From: an uncultured Actinomycetes bacterium
GTDB lineage: Bacteria > Actinomycetota > Thermoleophilia > Miltoncostaeales > Miltoncostaeaceae
Assembly (NCBI GenBank): GCA_937862675.1
Contig: CALMEC010000469.1
Coordinates: forward strand, 1 to 8,445
DNA length: 8,445 bases
Direction: 5' to 3'
Shown here: piece after piece, positions 1 to 5,838 of the stretch
Position numbering within the stretch: the stretch's first letter is position 1
How the letters are laid out: the number at the start of each line of letters is the position of its first letter
Notes under the pieces: generated by a model
What the model was told of the DNA's origin: nothing
The model's database searches: none
What the model saw: the letters and a program-made list of their open reading frames with translations, nothing else
Position numbers and translations under genes: made by a program

Positions 1-300
1 TTCGAGATCGCGGATCCGTCCACGCCGCTGGGGATGCTCCAGCGCGGCAGGGGCGCCGCGTACCTGTGGGCCCGTGGGGCGGCGCCGGAGGCGGCGGCCC
101 GGCTGCTGCTGCGCTGCCTGGAGGAGGACCCGCGCTGGGACCGGTCGGTCGAGGACCGCACCCCGCTCTACATCGACGTCGCCCACCGGGTGCGGATGTA
201 CGACGGGCCGCACTCCTGGGCGCCGGAGCCGGTGGTGGCCGAGGGGGTGCAGTGGATGCAGCTCCGGGCGATGGGGCGGGGCCTCGCGCGGCTGCGACGA
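1..300 (+). CDS. Unidentified protein, internal fragment cut by the left edge and by a junction near 300
   Basis: Frame 1 is open from the first base. Only about 3 of its first 96 codons end in A or T, which is the codon signature of real coding DNA in a high-GC genome. The translation looks like a natural globular protein: it includes TPLGMLQRGRGAAYLW, then a leucine/alanine helix, then CLEEDPRWDRSVEDR and TPLYIDVAHRVRMY. Past about base 290-300 it turns into Arg/Gly/Pro-rich text typical of an antisense shadow, although the frame stays open to 534. Neither end of the gene is present. I do not recognise the family and assign no function. It runs opposite to every other gene here and sits where the second half of murC should be, so it probably arrived by a rearrangement or an assembly join. 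Confidence 0.5.
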
Positions 301-370
301 TTTCGGAGGCTTCCAGCAGCCATGCGGCGGGGGGCATGGGGGGGGGCGGCCCGGTGCCCCCCCGCCGCAC

Positions 371-1054
371 CTCGCGGACCTCGCAGGAGGCGTGAGCCGC
401 GACCTCACGGGCCCGGGGGTCCGGACCGACCACCAGCACACCATCGGCGGGGAGCAGGGCCACGAACCGGGAGAAGACCTCCATCACCTCGTCGATGCTG
501 GCGTAGGTGGTGTGGTGGTCGTGGTCGACATTGAGCAGGATCGCGCCCTCCGGACGGAGGTTCAGAAGGGAGCGGTCGCTCTCGTCGGCCTCCGCGACGA
601 ACCAGGGCGGCTCGCCCCAGATGGCGCCGGTCCCCCCTCCCCCCGCGATCGTCGCCCCGACGCAGGCCGACGGGTGCCCGAGCGCCATGACCAGCATGCC
701 GCTCGTGGTCGGCTTGCCGTGGGCCCCGGCGACGGCGAGTCCGCGACGGGTGCTCATCAGTTCGGCCAGGAGCTCCGAGCGGTGGATGACGGAGATGCCA
801 CGGCGTTCGGCCTCCAGCAGGTCCGGGTTGCCGGCGGCGATGGCCGTGGAGACGACCACCGCGTCGACCCCGTCGAGGCCGATCCCTCCGTGTCCGGCGC
901 GCGCATCGACCCCGATGGCGCGGAGCCCCTCCAGGGTGGACGAGTCGGCGCGGTCCGTGCCGGAGACGACGTAGCCGGCGTCGGCGGCCAGGCGCGCGAG
1001 TCCGCTCATCCCCGCTCCGCCGATTCCGACGAGATGGATGCGGCGCGCGCTCAT
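371..1054 (-). CDS. murC: UDP-N-acetylmuramate--L-alanine ligase MurC, N-terminal half only (truncated)
   Basis: MurC adds L-alanine to UDP-MurNAc in the cytoplasm using ATP, the first step of the stem peptide. The start is ATG at 1054, overlapping the murG stop by four bases (ATGA), with GAGG seven bases upstream. The N-terminal Rossmann motif is HLVGIGGAGMSGLA (residues 7-20). Next come VVVSTAI (66-72), the P-loop region AGAHGKPTTSGM (109-120), EADESDRSLLNLRP (155-168) and NVDHDHHTTYAS (175-186). Recognisable MurC ends at about residue 225. The C-terminal ligase domain and the rest of the central domain are missing, against a usual length of about 450-480. The frame stays open to base 1, but the extra residues are Pro/Ala/Arg-rich and lie opposite the plus-strand fragment. 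Pro115 directly follows the P-loop Lys114, where Thr is expected. Identity is secure; whether this copy works is doubtful. Confidence 0.85.
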
Positions 1055-2148
1055 CGCACGGCCTCGAGGACCAGGTCCGCGATCCGCTCGGCCGCATCCG
1101 GCCGGGCGACCGCTCGCGCATTTTCGCCCATCCGGACCAGCCGGCCGGGGTCGGCGAGCAGATCGGCGATGACGGCGGAGATCCGCTCCGCCGTACAGTC
1201 GGCGTCCGGCAGGAGGATGGCTGCGTCGGCGTCGACGAGCCAGCGGGCGTTGCCCGTCTGATGGTCGGCCGTCGCGTGCGGATACGGGACCAGGACGGCG
1301 GGCCGGCCGATCGCGGCGAGCTCGAACACGGATCCCCCGGCGCGGGACACGACCAGGTCCGCGGCGGCGACGGCGTCGTGGAATCCGGTCAGGTAGCCGC
1401 GCAGGTCGTAGCCTCTCGGCGGGTCGCCTCCCAGGATGGCGCGGACGTCGGCCAGGTTGCGTTCACCGGCCAGATGGATCAGGGGGAAGGGAGGCCCGTC
1501 GCGGTAGGCGGTGGCGACCGCCGTGTTGATGCTCCGTGCCCCCTGGCTTCCTCCGGCGACGAGCACGCATGTCTCGTCCGGGCCGATGCCCAGGGCGCGT
1601 CGTCCGGCCTCCCGGGACGCGGACACGACCTCCGGCCCCACCGGCCGGCCGGTCACCTGGAACTTCGGCTCCGCGCGTCCCGCGACGGGGAACGCCATCG
1701 CGACGCGCCGGGCGAACGGCGCCGCCAGGCGGTTGGCCAGGCCCATGTGGGAGTCGGCTTCGGTCAGGACAACCGGCCGCCGCGACATCCACCCGGCCAG
1801 CGCGACCGGTCCGGCCAGGTATCCGCCGCCGCCCACCACCGCGTCCGCCCGGCGCCGCCGGAGGATGCCCATCGCACGCGGCACCGCGGTGAGGGTCATC
1901 CACACCGTCCGGAGATTGGCCGGAGAGAGGCTCCGGCGGAAGCCCTGCATCGGGAGCACATCTTCGTCCAGCCCCGCCGCGCGCACGAGACCGTCGCCGG
2001 CCCCGCGGCCCGTACCGATGAAGGAGACCGTCGCGCCCCTAGCTCGCAATGCGTCCGCGACCGCGAGCGCCGGCTTCACGTGCCCGGCCGTCCCGCCCGC
2101 CGCGATCACCACCCGAGCCGGTCGATCGACGCGCTGGTCGTGCTGCAT
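1051..2148 (-). CDS. murG: UDP-N-acetylglucosamine--lipid I GlcNAc transferase MurG
   Basis: MurG is a GT28 glycosyltransferase on the inner face of the membrane. It transfers GlcNAc from UDP-GlcNAc to lipid I to form lipid II. At 365 residues it has the normal family length. The N-terminal domain has the glycine loop AAGGTAGHVKPALAVA (16-31, with His23), a second loop GTGRGAGDGL (45-54), and GGGGYLAGP (106-114). The acceptor-side loop is TEADSHMGLANR (129-140) where most MurG proteins have HEQN. The C-terminal nucleotide-sugar domain has AGGSQGARSIN (198-208), SRAGGSVFELAAIGRPA (268-284, with Glu276) and HATADHQTGNA (291-301, with Gln297). The ATG at 2148 is preceded by AGGGGG at 2152-2157, a good but close ribosome binding site. 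The gene lies within the ftsW tail at its start and overlaps murC by four bases at its end, so translation of the three is probably coupled. Confidence 0.96.
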   Translation of the reverse strand: MQHDQRVDRPARVVIAAGGTAGHVKPALAVADALRARGATVSFIGTGRGAGDGLVRAAGLDEDVLPMQGFRRSLSPANLRTVWMTLTAVPRAMGILRRRRADAVVGGGGYLAGPVALAGWMSRRPVVLTEADSHMGLANRLAAPFARRVAMAFPVAGRAEPKFQVTGRPVGPEVVSASREAGRRALGIGPDETCVLVAGGSQGARSINTAVATAYRDGPPFPLIHLAGERNLADVRAILGGDPPRGYDLRGYLTGFHDAVAAADLVVSRAGGSVFELAAIGRPAVLVPYPHATADHQTGNARWLVDADAAILLPDADCTAERISAVIADLLADPGRLVRMGENARAVARPDAAERIADLVLEAVR

Positions 2149-3289
2149 GGTCCCCCTGTCGCGAGATGTTCATGAGTAGGCCGATCGCCGTGAGACAGAT
2201 GATGAGGTTGGTACCCCCGGCCGAGACGAGCGGCAACGGCACGCCGGTGATCGGGAACAGGCCCATCACCTGGGCGAGGTTGACCGCGGCCTGCAGGCAG
2301 ATCATGGTCGTGATGCCGACGGAGATGAGCCGCGACGACGGCGAGCGGGCGCGCATCGCGATGCGGAATCCCATGGCGCCGATCGCGACGAAGCAGACGA
2401 TCAGGATCGCCATGCCGATCAGACCGAGTTCTTCCCCGATGATCGCACCGATCATGTCCGTGTGCGCCTCGGGCAGGTACTTCATCTTCTGGATGCTGTT
2501 GCCCAGGCCGCGGCCGAAGCCCCCTCCCGAACCGATCGCGATCTGGGCCTGGACGTTCTGGTAGGCGTCGCCGGTGGGCGCCGACCACGGGTCCAGGAAC
2601 GAGTGGACGCGCTTCTGCTGATAGGGCGACACGGCGATCATGATCAGCGCCAGCAGCGCGAACGATCCGACGACCAGCCCGATCTTCCGGACGGGGACGC
2701 CGGCGACGAACACCATGGCGAGGGCGATCGCCACGATGAGGGACGCCGTGCCGAGGTCCGGTTCCTTCACGATCAGCGCCGCCAGGAGCGCCGTCATGAT
2801 CAGGATGGGACGCAGGCCGCCGGGGCGCCGCAGCCGTCCGGGATCGCGCGCCAGGAAGCCCGCGATCCACAGGATGAGCGCGAGCTTGGCGACCTCCGAG
2901 GGCTGGAGCTGGAAGCCGCCCACGATGAGCCATCGTTCGGCGCCGTTGATCGTCGGCACGATCGGCGGAGGCAGGATCATGACGGCCGCCAGCATGACGA
3001 TGGCTGCGCCCATCGCAAGCGGGGCGATCCGGGTGAACGCGGTCGGCCGCATCCGCATGACGACGGCGAACGACAGGAACCCGATTCCCGCGAAGACGAT
3101 CTGCTTCGTGATGATCGCGGTCGAGCTGGTTCCGTCCAGGATCGCGTCGGCGCTGGTCGCCGAGTACACCATGACCATTCCGAGCGACAGCAGGGTCAGG
3201 ACGGCGGCGAGAAGGATGCGCTCCTCACGGTGTCGGGAGAGAGCGGCTCGCGGGGTGCTCGAGGCCGACGTCGGTGTGCGGGGCGCCAT
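2039..3289 (-). CDS. ftsW: Lipid II polymerase / division protein FtsW (SEDS family)
   Basis: FtsW is an integral membrane SEDS glycosyltransferase that polymerises lipid II at the septum with its partner class B PBP. The 416-residue product has about ten hydrophobic segments. SEDS signatures include MVYSATSADAI (40-50), NGAERWLIVGGFQLQPSEVAK (about 115-135), KEPDLGTASL (165-174), GLGNSIQKMKYLPEAHTD (261-278, where the Asp is the proposed catalytic residue) and ITGVPLPLVSAGGTNLI (347-363). I chose ATG 3289 because the conserved part begins about 24 codons later. Its ribosome site is weak. The frame stays open upstream to GTG 3568, which overlaps the transposase stop, and includes an ATG at 3511 with AGGAGG 11 bases upstream, so a longer N-terminus is possible. 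The C-terminal 42 residues are Arg/Gly-rich, and the last 110 bases overlap murG. RodA is the main alternative, but the position between murD and murG supports FtsW. Confidence 0.93.
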   Translation of the reverse strand: MAPRTPTSASSTPRAALSRHREERILLAAVLTLLSLGMVMVYSATSADAILDGTSSTAIITKQIVFAGIGFLSFAVVMRMRPTAFTRIAPLAMGAAIVMLAAVMILPPPIVPTINGAERWLIVGGFQLQPSEVAKLALILWIAGFLARDPGRLRRPGGLRPILIMTALLAALIVKEPDLGTASLIVAIALAMVFVAGVPVRKIGLVVGSFALLALIMIAVSPYQQKRVHSFLDPWSAPTGDAYQNVQAQIAIGSGGGFGRGLGNSIQKMKYLPEAHTDMIGAIIGEELGLIGMAILIVCFVAIGAMGFRIAMRARSPSSRLISVGITTMICLQAAVNLAQVMGLFPITGVPLPLVSAGGTNLIICLTAIGLLMNISRQGDHAARPARRSTGSGGDRGGRDGRAREAGARGRGRIAS

Positions 3290-3564
3290 CGGACGGACAT
3301 TCGACGTCGGGCCCCGGCTCCCTTGCCCGGACGACGCATCGCGCCGGGACTTGTCACAGGAGAACCCGGATGTTGCCGGGGAGGTCCGGGTGCGCTCACC
3401 GGTACGCGCACACGGCCGGATCGGCTGCCGCGCGCTTGCGCGATCCGACCTCACGAGGACACGGGACGGCCGGAGCCGTCGCGTCCCCTGCCCCTGCCCA
3501 CCGTCCGGCATGGTGAGCGAGCCCTCCTGTTCCCGGCCCGATGGGATCCGAGCGAAGCAGGTGG
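3290..3564 (-). other. Gap between transposase stop and preferred ftsW start; possible ftsW N-terminal extension
   Basis: These 275 bases separate the transposase stop from ftsW. The ftsW frame is open throughout and would encode an Arg/Ser/Pro-rich, membrane-free extension of up to 93 residues with no motif I recognise. About one codon in five ends in A/T, which is more than in the conserved core. GTG 3568 forms a GTGA overlap with the transposase stop, and AGGAGG precedes the in-frame ATG at 3511. I see no convincing promoter or repeat copy. It may be a leader, a disordered FtsW tail, or a remnant of the insertion event. Confidence 0.45.
3417..3447. other. Possible stem-loop upstream of ftsW
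   Basis: The 7-base arm CGGATCG (3417-3423) pairs exactly with CGATCCG (3441-3447) across a 17-base GC-rich loop that can itself fold at its CGCG/CGCG segment. There is no following T tract on either strand, so it is not a standard intrinsic terminator. At this GC content such stems can arise by chance. Confidence 0.25.
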
Positions 3565-4287
3565 TCACCGCCGGCGGCGGGGGTTGAGGCGCCGGTGAAG
3601 CCCGCTCTCGGTCAGGCCGATGACCGCCGCGACGTCACGTTGGCTATGGCCGAGCCGGATGGCGGCGCGGGCGCCTCCGTCCACTCCGATCGCCTGCATC
3701 AGCAGACCGATCCCGGGTGGTTCATGGCCGGCCTTCGCCGGAGACGCCGGGGCTTCGACGAGTTCGCGCAATTGCCGTTCGGCGACCGACGCGACCGGAT
3801 GCAATCGCCGGAGGAGATCTCCGTCCTCGACGGTGACGGGTGGACGGAGATCTCGCCTCACGCCATATCCGCTCCACGGGTATCGGTCCGGGCGATCGAT
3901 GATCCCGGCGCGGACCGGATTGCGGTTGACGTATCTCACCGTCGTGAAGAACTGCTCGTCCGACGTCACCAGAACCGTGTGGAACCGGCGGCCGAAGAGA
4001 TGACCGGTTCGTCCGTGGAAGTAGTTGAACCGCCGTGCGTAGGGACCGAGGATGTCGCGGACCCCATCCGAAATGGTCGGCTGCTCCGTCGTGAGGAGCA
4101 GATGCACGTGGTTGGTCATCAGGCACCAGGCGTGGATGCGCCACCTCCGCCGCTCCCGTGTCCTCTCGACGAGCGACAGGAAGAAGCGACGGTCGAGATC
4201 GTTCTCGAAGATCGGTTGTCCGTCATTTCCGCGTGACGTCACGTGGTAGGTAAGCCATTCGCCGCGCGGGCGACGTTCACGTCCCAT
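3565..4287 (-). CDS. REP-associated tyrosine transposase (RAYT; Y1_Tnp, IS200-like superfamily)
   Basis: RAYTs are single-tyrosine HUH nucleases of the IS200/IS605-related Y1 superfamily. They bind and cleave single-stranded REP hairpins and are linked to REP spread. The ATG at 4287 has a strong site (AGGAG at 4293-4297, five bases away) and gives 240 residues, within the RAYT range. The N-terminus has the family pattern TYHVTSRGNDGQPIF (13-27). The HUH metal motif is NHVHLLL (59-65, His60 and His62). Next come ARRFNYFHGRTGHLFGRRF (84-102) and the RAYT hallmark VRYVNRNPVRAGI (117-129), where Tyr119 is the probable nucleophile, followed by DRYPWSGY (134-141). A C-terminal SQRDVAAVIGLTESGLHRRL segment looks like a helix-turn-helix. 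About 30% of the first codons end in A/T, compared with roughly 5% in the start of murF, which suggests transfer. It lies co-directionally between murD and ftsW, with a REP doublet on its 5' side. Confidence 0.92.
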   Translation of the reverse strand: MGRERRPRGEWLTYHVTSRGNDGQPIFENDLDRRFFLSLVERTRERRRWRIHAWCLMTNHVHLLLTTEQPTISDGVRDILGPYARRFNYFHGRTGHLFGRRFHTVLVTSDEQFFTTVRYVNRNPVRAGIIDRPDRYPWSGYGVRRDLRPPVTVEDGDLLRRLHPVASVAERQLRELVEAPASPAKAGHEPPGIGLLMQAIGVDGGARAAIRLGHSQRDVAAVIGLTESGLHRRLNPRRRR

Positions 4288-4292
4288 GGGTT

Positions 4293-4297
4293 CTCCT
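4293..4297 (-). promoter_or_regulatory. Ribosome binding site of the RAYT gene
   Basis: The minus strand reads AAGGAGA, with the AGGAG core five bases before ATG 4287. This fixes the start at 4287. It rules against the much longer open frame that would begin inside the upstream palindrome. Confidence 0.7.
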
Positions 4298-4395
4298 TGC
4301 CGGTAGCGGTCTCTTTGTAAGAGGTCCACGGCAACAAGAAGCGCCCCCCACGAATACGCAAATTGCGACTGATTTTCCGTCCGGGCGAGCGATGT

Positions 4396-4428
4396 GGTCA
4401 AGCCTGGTACCTGGCACCCAGCTTGACC
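4396..4428. repeat. REP-like palindrome, degenerate copy A
   Basis: This 33-base element matches copy B at 30 of 33 positions. Its arms (4396-4411 and 4413-4428, centre T4412) pair at 13 of 16 positions, with GGTCAAGC / GCTTGACC intact at the outer ends. The preceding bases GT are also shared with copy B, so left-side identity starts at 4394. It is 109 bases upstream of the RAYT start codon. Confidence 0.8.
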
Positions 4429-4439
4429 GGCTCCCTCCC

Positions 4440-4485
4440 GGTCTCTCAGAAGTTCAGCTATCAGCAGGCAATTTCTCGCGAGACC
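4440..4485. repeat. Inverted hexamers inside the spacer between the two palindromes
   Basis: GGTCTC (4440-4445) and GAGACC (4480-4485) form an inverted pair facing each other between copies A and B, with a 34-base loop. The right hexamer also overlaps the small palindrome TCTCGCGAGA (4474-4483). Together with the flanking hairpins this gives a roughly symmetrical hairpin-spacer-hairpin unit, like the paired REPs seen in other genomes. A six-base match alone is weak. Confidence 0.35.
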
Positions 4486-4491
4486 ACTCCC

Positions 4492-4528
4492 GTGGTCAAG
4501 CCTGGTGCCTGGCACCAGGCTTGACCAC
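4492..4528. repeat. REP-like perfect palindrome, copy B
   Basis: The 18-base arm GTGGTCAAGCCTGGTGCC (4492-4509) is followed by a single T (4510) and its exact reverse complement (4511-4528). There are no mismatches in 37 bases. Its centre is 98 bases from that of copy A. The right end lies 26 bases past the murD stop in the direction of transcription, so murD mRNA would carry a very stable 3' hairpin. The next transcribed bases are GGGAGTGG, with no U tract, so mRNA stabilisation or RAYT recognition fits better than intrinsic termination. Its symmetry and closeness to the RAYT make it the likely cognate REP. Confidence 0.88.
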
Positions 4529-4554
4529 ACTCCTCCTCCGGCGCCCGAGGCCGG

Positions 4555-5838
4555 TCAGTCTCCCAGCACCGCCCTCCGGAACGCGCGGCCGCGTTCCTCG
4601 AAGCTCGTGAACTGATCGAAGCTCGTGCACGCCGGAGCCAGGAGGACCACGTCACCGGCGACCGCGTCCTCTCGTGCGCCGGCCACGGCATCCGCGATCG
4701 TCCCGGAATCCGTCACCGGGATGCCCTCCGCGCGAAGGGCCGCACCGATCTCACCGGACGCCTCACCGACCCCGTAGGCCGCCACCACACGACCCCGGGC
4801 CCGTTCGGCGAGCGGGGCGAACGGCGTCCCCTTCGCGCGGCCGCCCACGATCAGATGGACCCGCTCGGGATATGCGTCGAGGGCGGCCATGGCCGCATCC
4901 GGATTGGTTGCCTTCGAGTCGTTGACATAGGTGACACCGTCGATCTCGGCCACCACCTCCAGGCGGTGCTCCACGCCGGGGAAGGTCGCGAGACCCCGCG
5001 CCACGTCGCCGGCCCCGGCGTGCACGGCGAGCGCCACCGCCGCCATGGCGTTCTGGCGGTTGTGCGCGCCGCGCAGCGCCACCCGGTCCCATGTGGCGAT
5101 GAGACCACGGTCGGCGTGGTGCAGGCCGCCCTCCGACCACGCGACGGACGTCGGCCGTCGTTCCTCGTCGATCGTGCGCAGCACGACCGATCCGGCCGCA
5201 CCGAAGCCCGGCGGGGCGATCGCGAGATCGTCCGCCGTCTGGTTCTCGAAGATCCTCCGCTTGGCAGCCGCGTAGCGGTCCATGTCGCCGTGGCGGTCCA
5301 GGTGGTCCGGCGTCACGTTCAGGACCACGGCGGCACGCGGATGGAACGCCGTGCCCACCCCCTCCAGCTGGAAGCTGGAACACTCGACGACGAGCCACGT
5401 GGAGGCCGGAACGGTCTCCACCAGCGTGGTGATGGGCGTGCCCTGGTTGCCGCATGCGACGGCGTCGACACCCGCCTCGCGCATGATGTGCGCCGTGAGC
5501 TCGGTGGTGGTGGTCTTCCCGTTGGTCCCGGTGATGGCGATGACGGGAGAGGCCGTCATGCGAGCGGCCAGTTCGACCTCGCTGATGACGGGGATCCCCG
5601 CGGCGTAGGCCGCGGCGACCGGGCCGGCGCCCTCCGGAACACCCGGGCTCTTGACCACCACGTCGACATCGGTCACGGCACCGGTGAAGCCGGGACGCGC
5701 GTCGATCCCCCCGGCACGCAGGTCGTCGACATCGACGTCGCCCGAGTCGACGGCCACGACGTCCCAGCCCCGCCGGGCCAGCAGGCCGGCCGCCGCCCGC
5801 CCGGAACGGGCCAGTCCCACCACCAGCGCACGCGTCAC
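4555..5838 (-). CDS. murD: UDP-N-acetylmuramoyl-L-alanine--D-glutamate ligase MurD
   Basis: MurD adds D-glutamate to UDP-MurNAc-L-Ala with ATP in the cytoplasm. The GTG at 5838 overlaps the mraY stop (GTGA, 5835-5838) and begins the protein directly at the N-terminal fold, TRALVVGLARSGRAA. It gives 427 residues, close to the family norm. All three domains are visible. The P-loop is GTNGKTTTT (104-112). The central domain has VECSSFQLEG (151-160, usually VEVSSFQLE) and NVTPDHLDRHG (174-184), with AAAKRRIF holding the probable carbamylated Lys193. GAHNRQNA (257-264) contacts nucleotide in relatives. The C-terminal domain begins near TYVNDSKATNPDA (303-315) and ends with PACTSFDQFTSFEERG (402-417). 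The stop is followed at 26 bases by the perfect palindrome, so the insert probably landed just past murD. There is no obvious separate ribosome site, so translation probably depends on mraY. Confidence 0.96.
   Translation of the reverse strand: MTRALVVGLARSGRAAAGLLARRGWDVVAVDSGDVDVDDLRAGGIDARPGFTGAVTDVDVVVKSPGVPEGAGPVAAAYAAGIPVISEVELAARMTASPVIAITGTNGKTTTTELTAHIMREAGVDAVACGNQGTPITTLVETVPASTWLVVECSSFQLEGVGTAFHPRAAVVLNVTPDHLDRHGDMDRYAAAKRRIFENQTADDLAIAPPGFGAAGSVVLRTIDEERRPTSVAWSEGGLHHADRGLIATWDRVALRGAHNRQNAMAAVALAVHAGAGDVARGLATFPGVEHRLEVVAEIDGVTYVNDSKATNPDAAMAALDAYPERVHLIVGGRAKGTPFAPLAERARGRVVAAYGVGEASGEIGAALRAEGIPVTDSGTIADAVAGAREDAVAGDVVLLAPACTSFDQFTSFEERGRAFRRAVLGD

Larger units (their letters stand above)
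4394..4528. mobile_element. REP doublet (BIME-like) associated with the adjacent RAYT
   Basis: Copies A and B with their spacer form a 135-base unit immediately 5' of the RAYT gene. Paired REPs flanking or next to a RAYT gene define a REPtron in Enterobacteria and Pseudomonas. Here I see repeats on one side only; no third copy is visible in 3290-3564 or inside the RAYT gene. That this doublet is the RAYT substrate is an inference from proximity and hairpin form. Confidence 0.65.
4288..4554. other. Intergenic region between murD and RAYT holding two REP-like palindromes
   Basis: This 267-base stretch has no gene. It contains the two palindromes listed separately, a 63-base spacer between them, and a less GC-rich leader (about 4300-4390) before the RAYT. 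The leader contains a tiny hairpin, CTCTT-TGT-AAGAG (4311-4323). I found no promoter with acceptable -35 and -10 spacing. Any murD-to-ftsW transcript must pass through this structured DNA. Confidence 0.6.

Noticed and set aside
371..1121. A minus-strand frame (405-1121) overlapping murC.
   Set aside because: It is Arg/Pro-rich and overlaps the clear MurC frame; it is a shadow.
4300..4395. A promoter for the RAYT gene (TACAAA near 4315-4320 as a -10 box).
   Set aside because: No acceptable -35 hexamer occurs at 16-18 bases, and a 4-of-6 match in this region is not enough.
4492..4528. Reading the perfect palindrome as a rho-independent terminator for murD.
   Set aside because: No T tract follows it on either strand, and ftsW, murG and murC downstream have no visible promoter of their own.
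4288..4530. The RAYT reading frame extends upstream through both palindromes to an ATG at 4530.
   Set aside because: The extension is just translated palindrome and spacer, while ATG 4287 has a strong ribosome site and begins the conserved domain.
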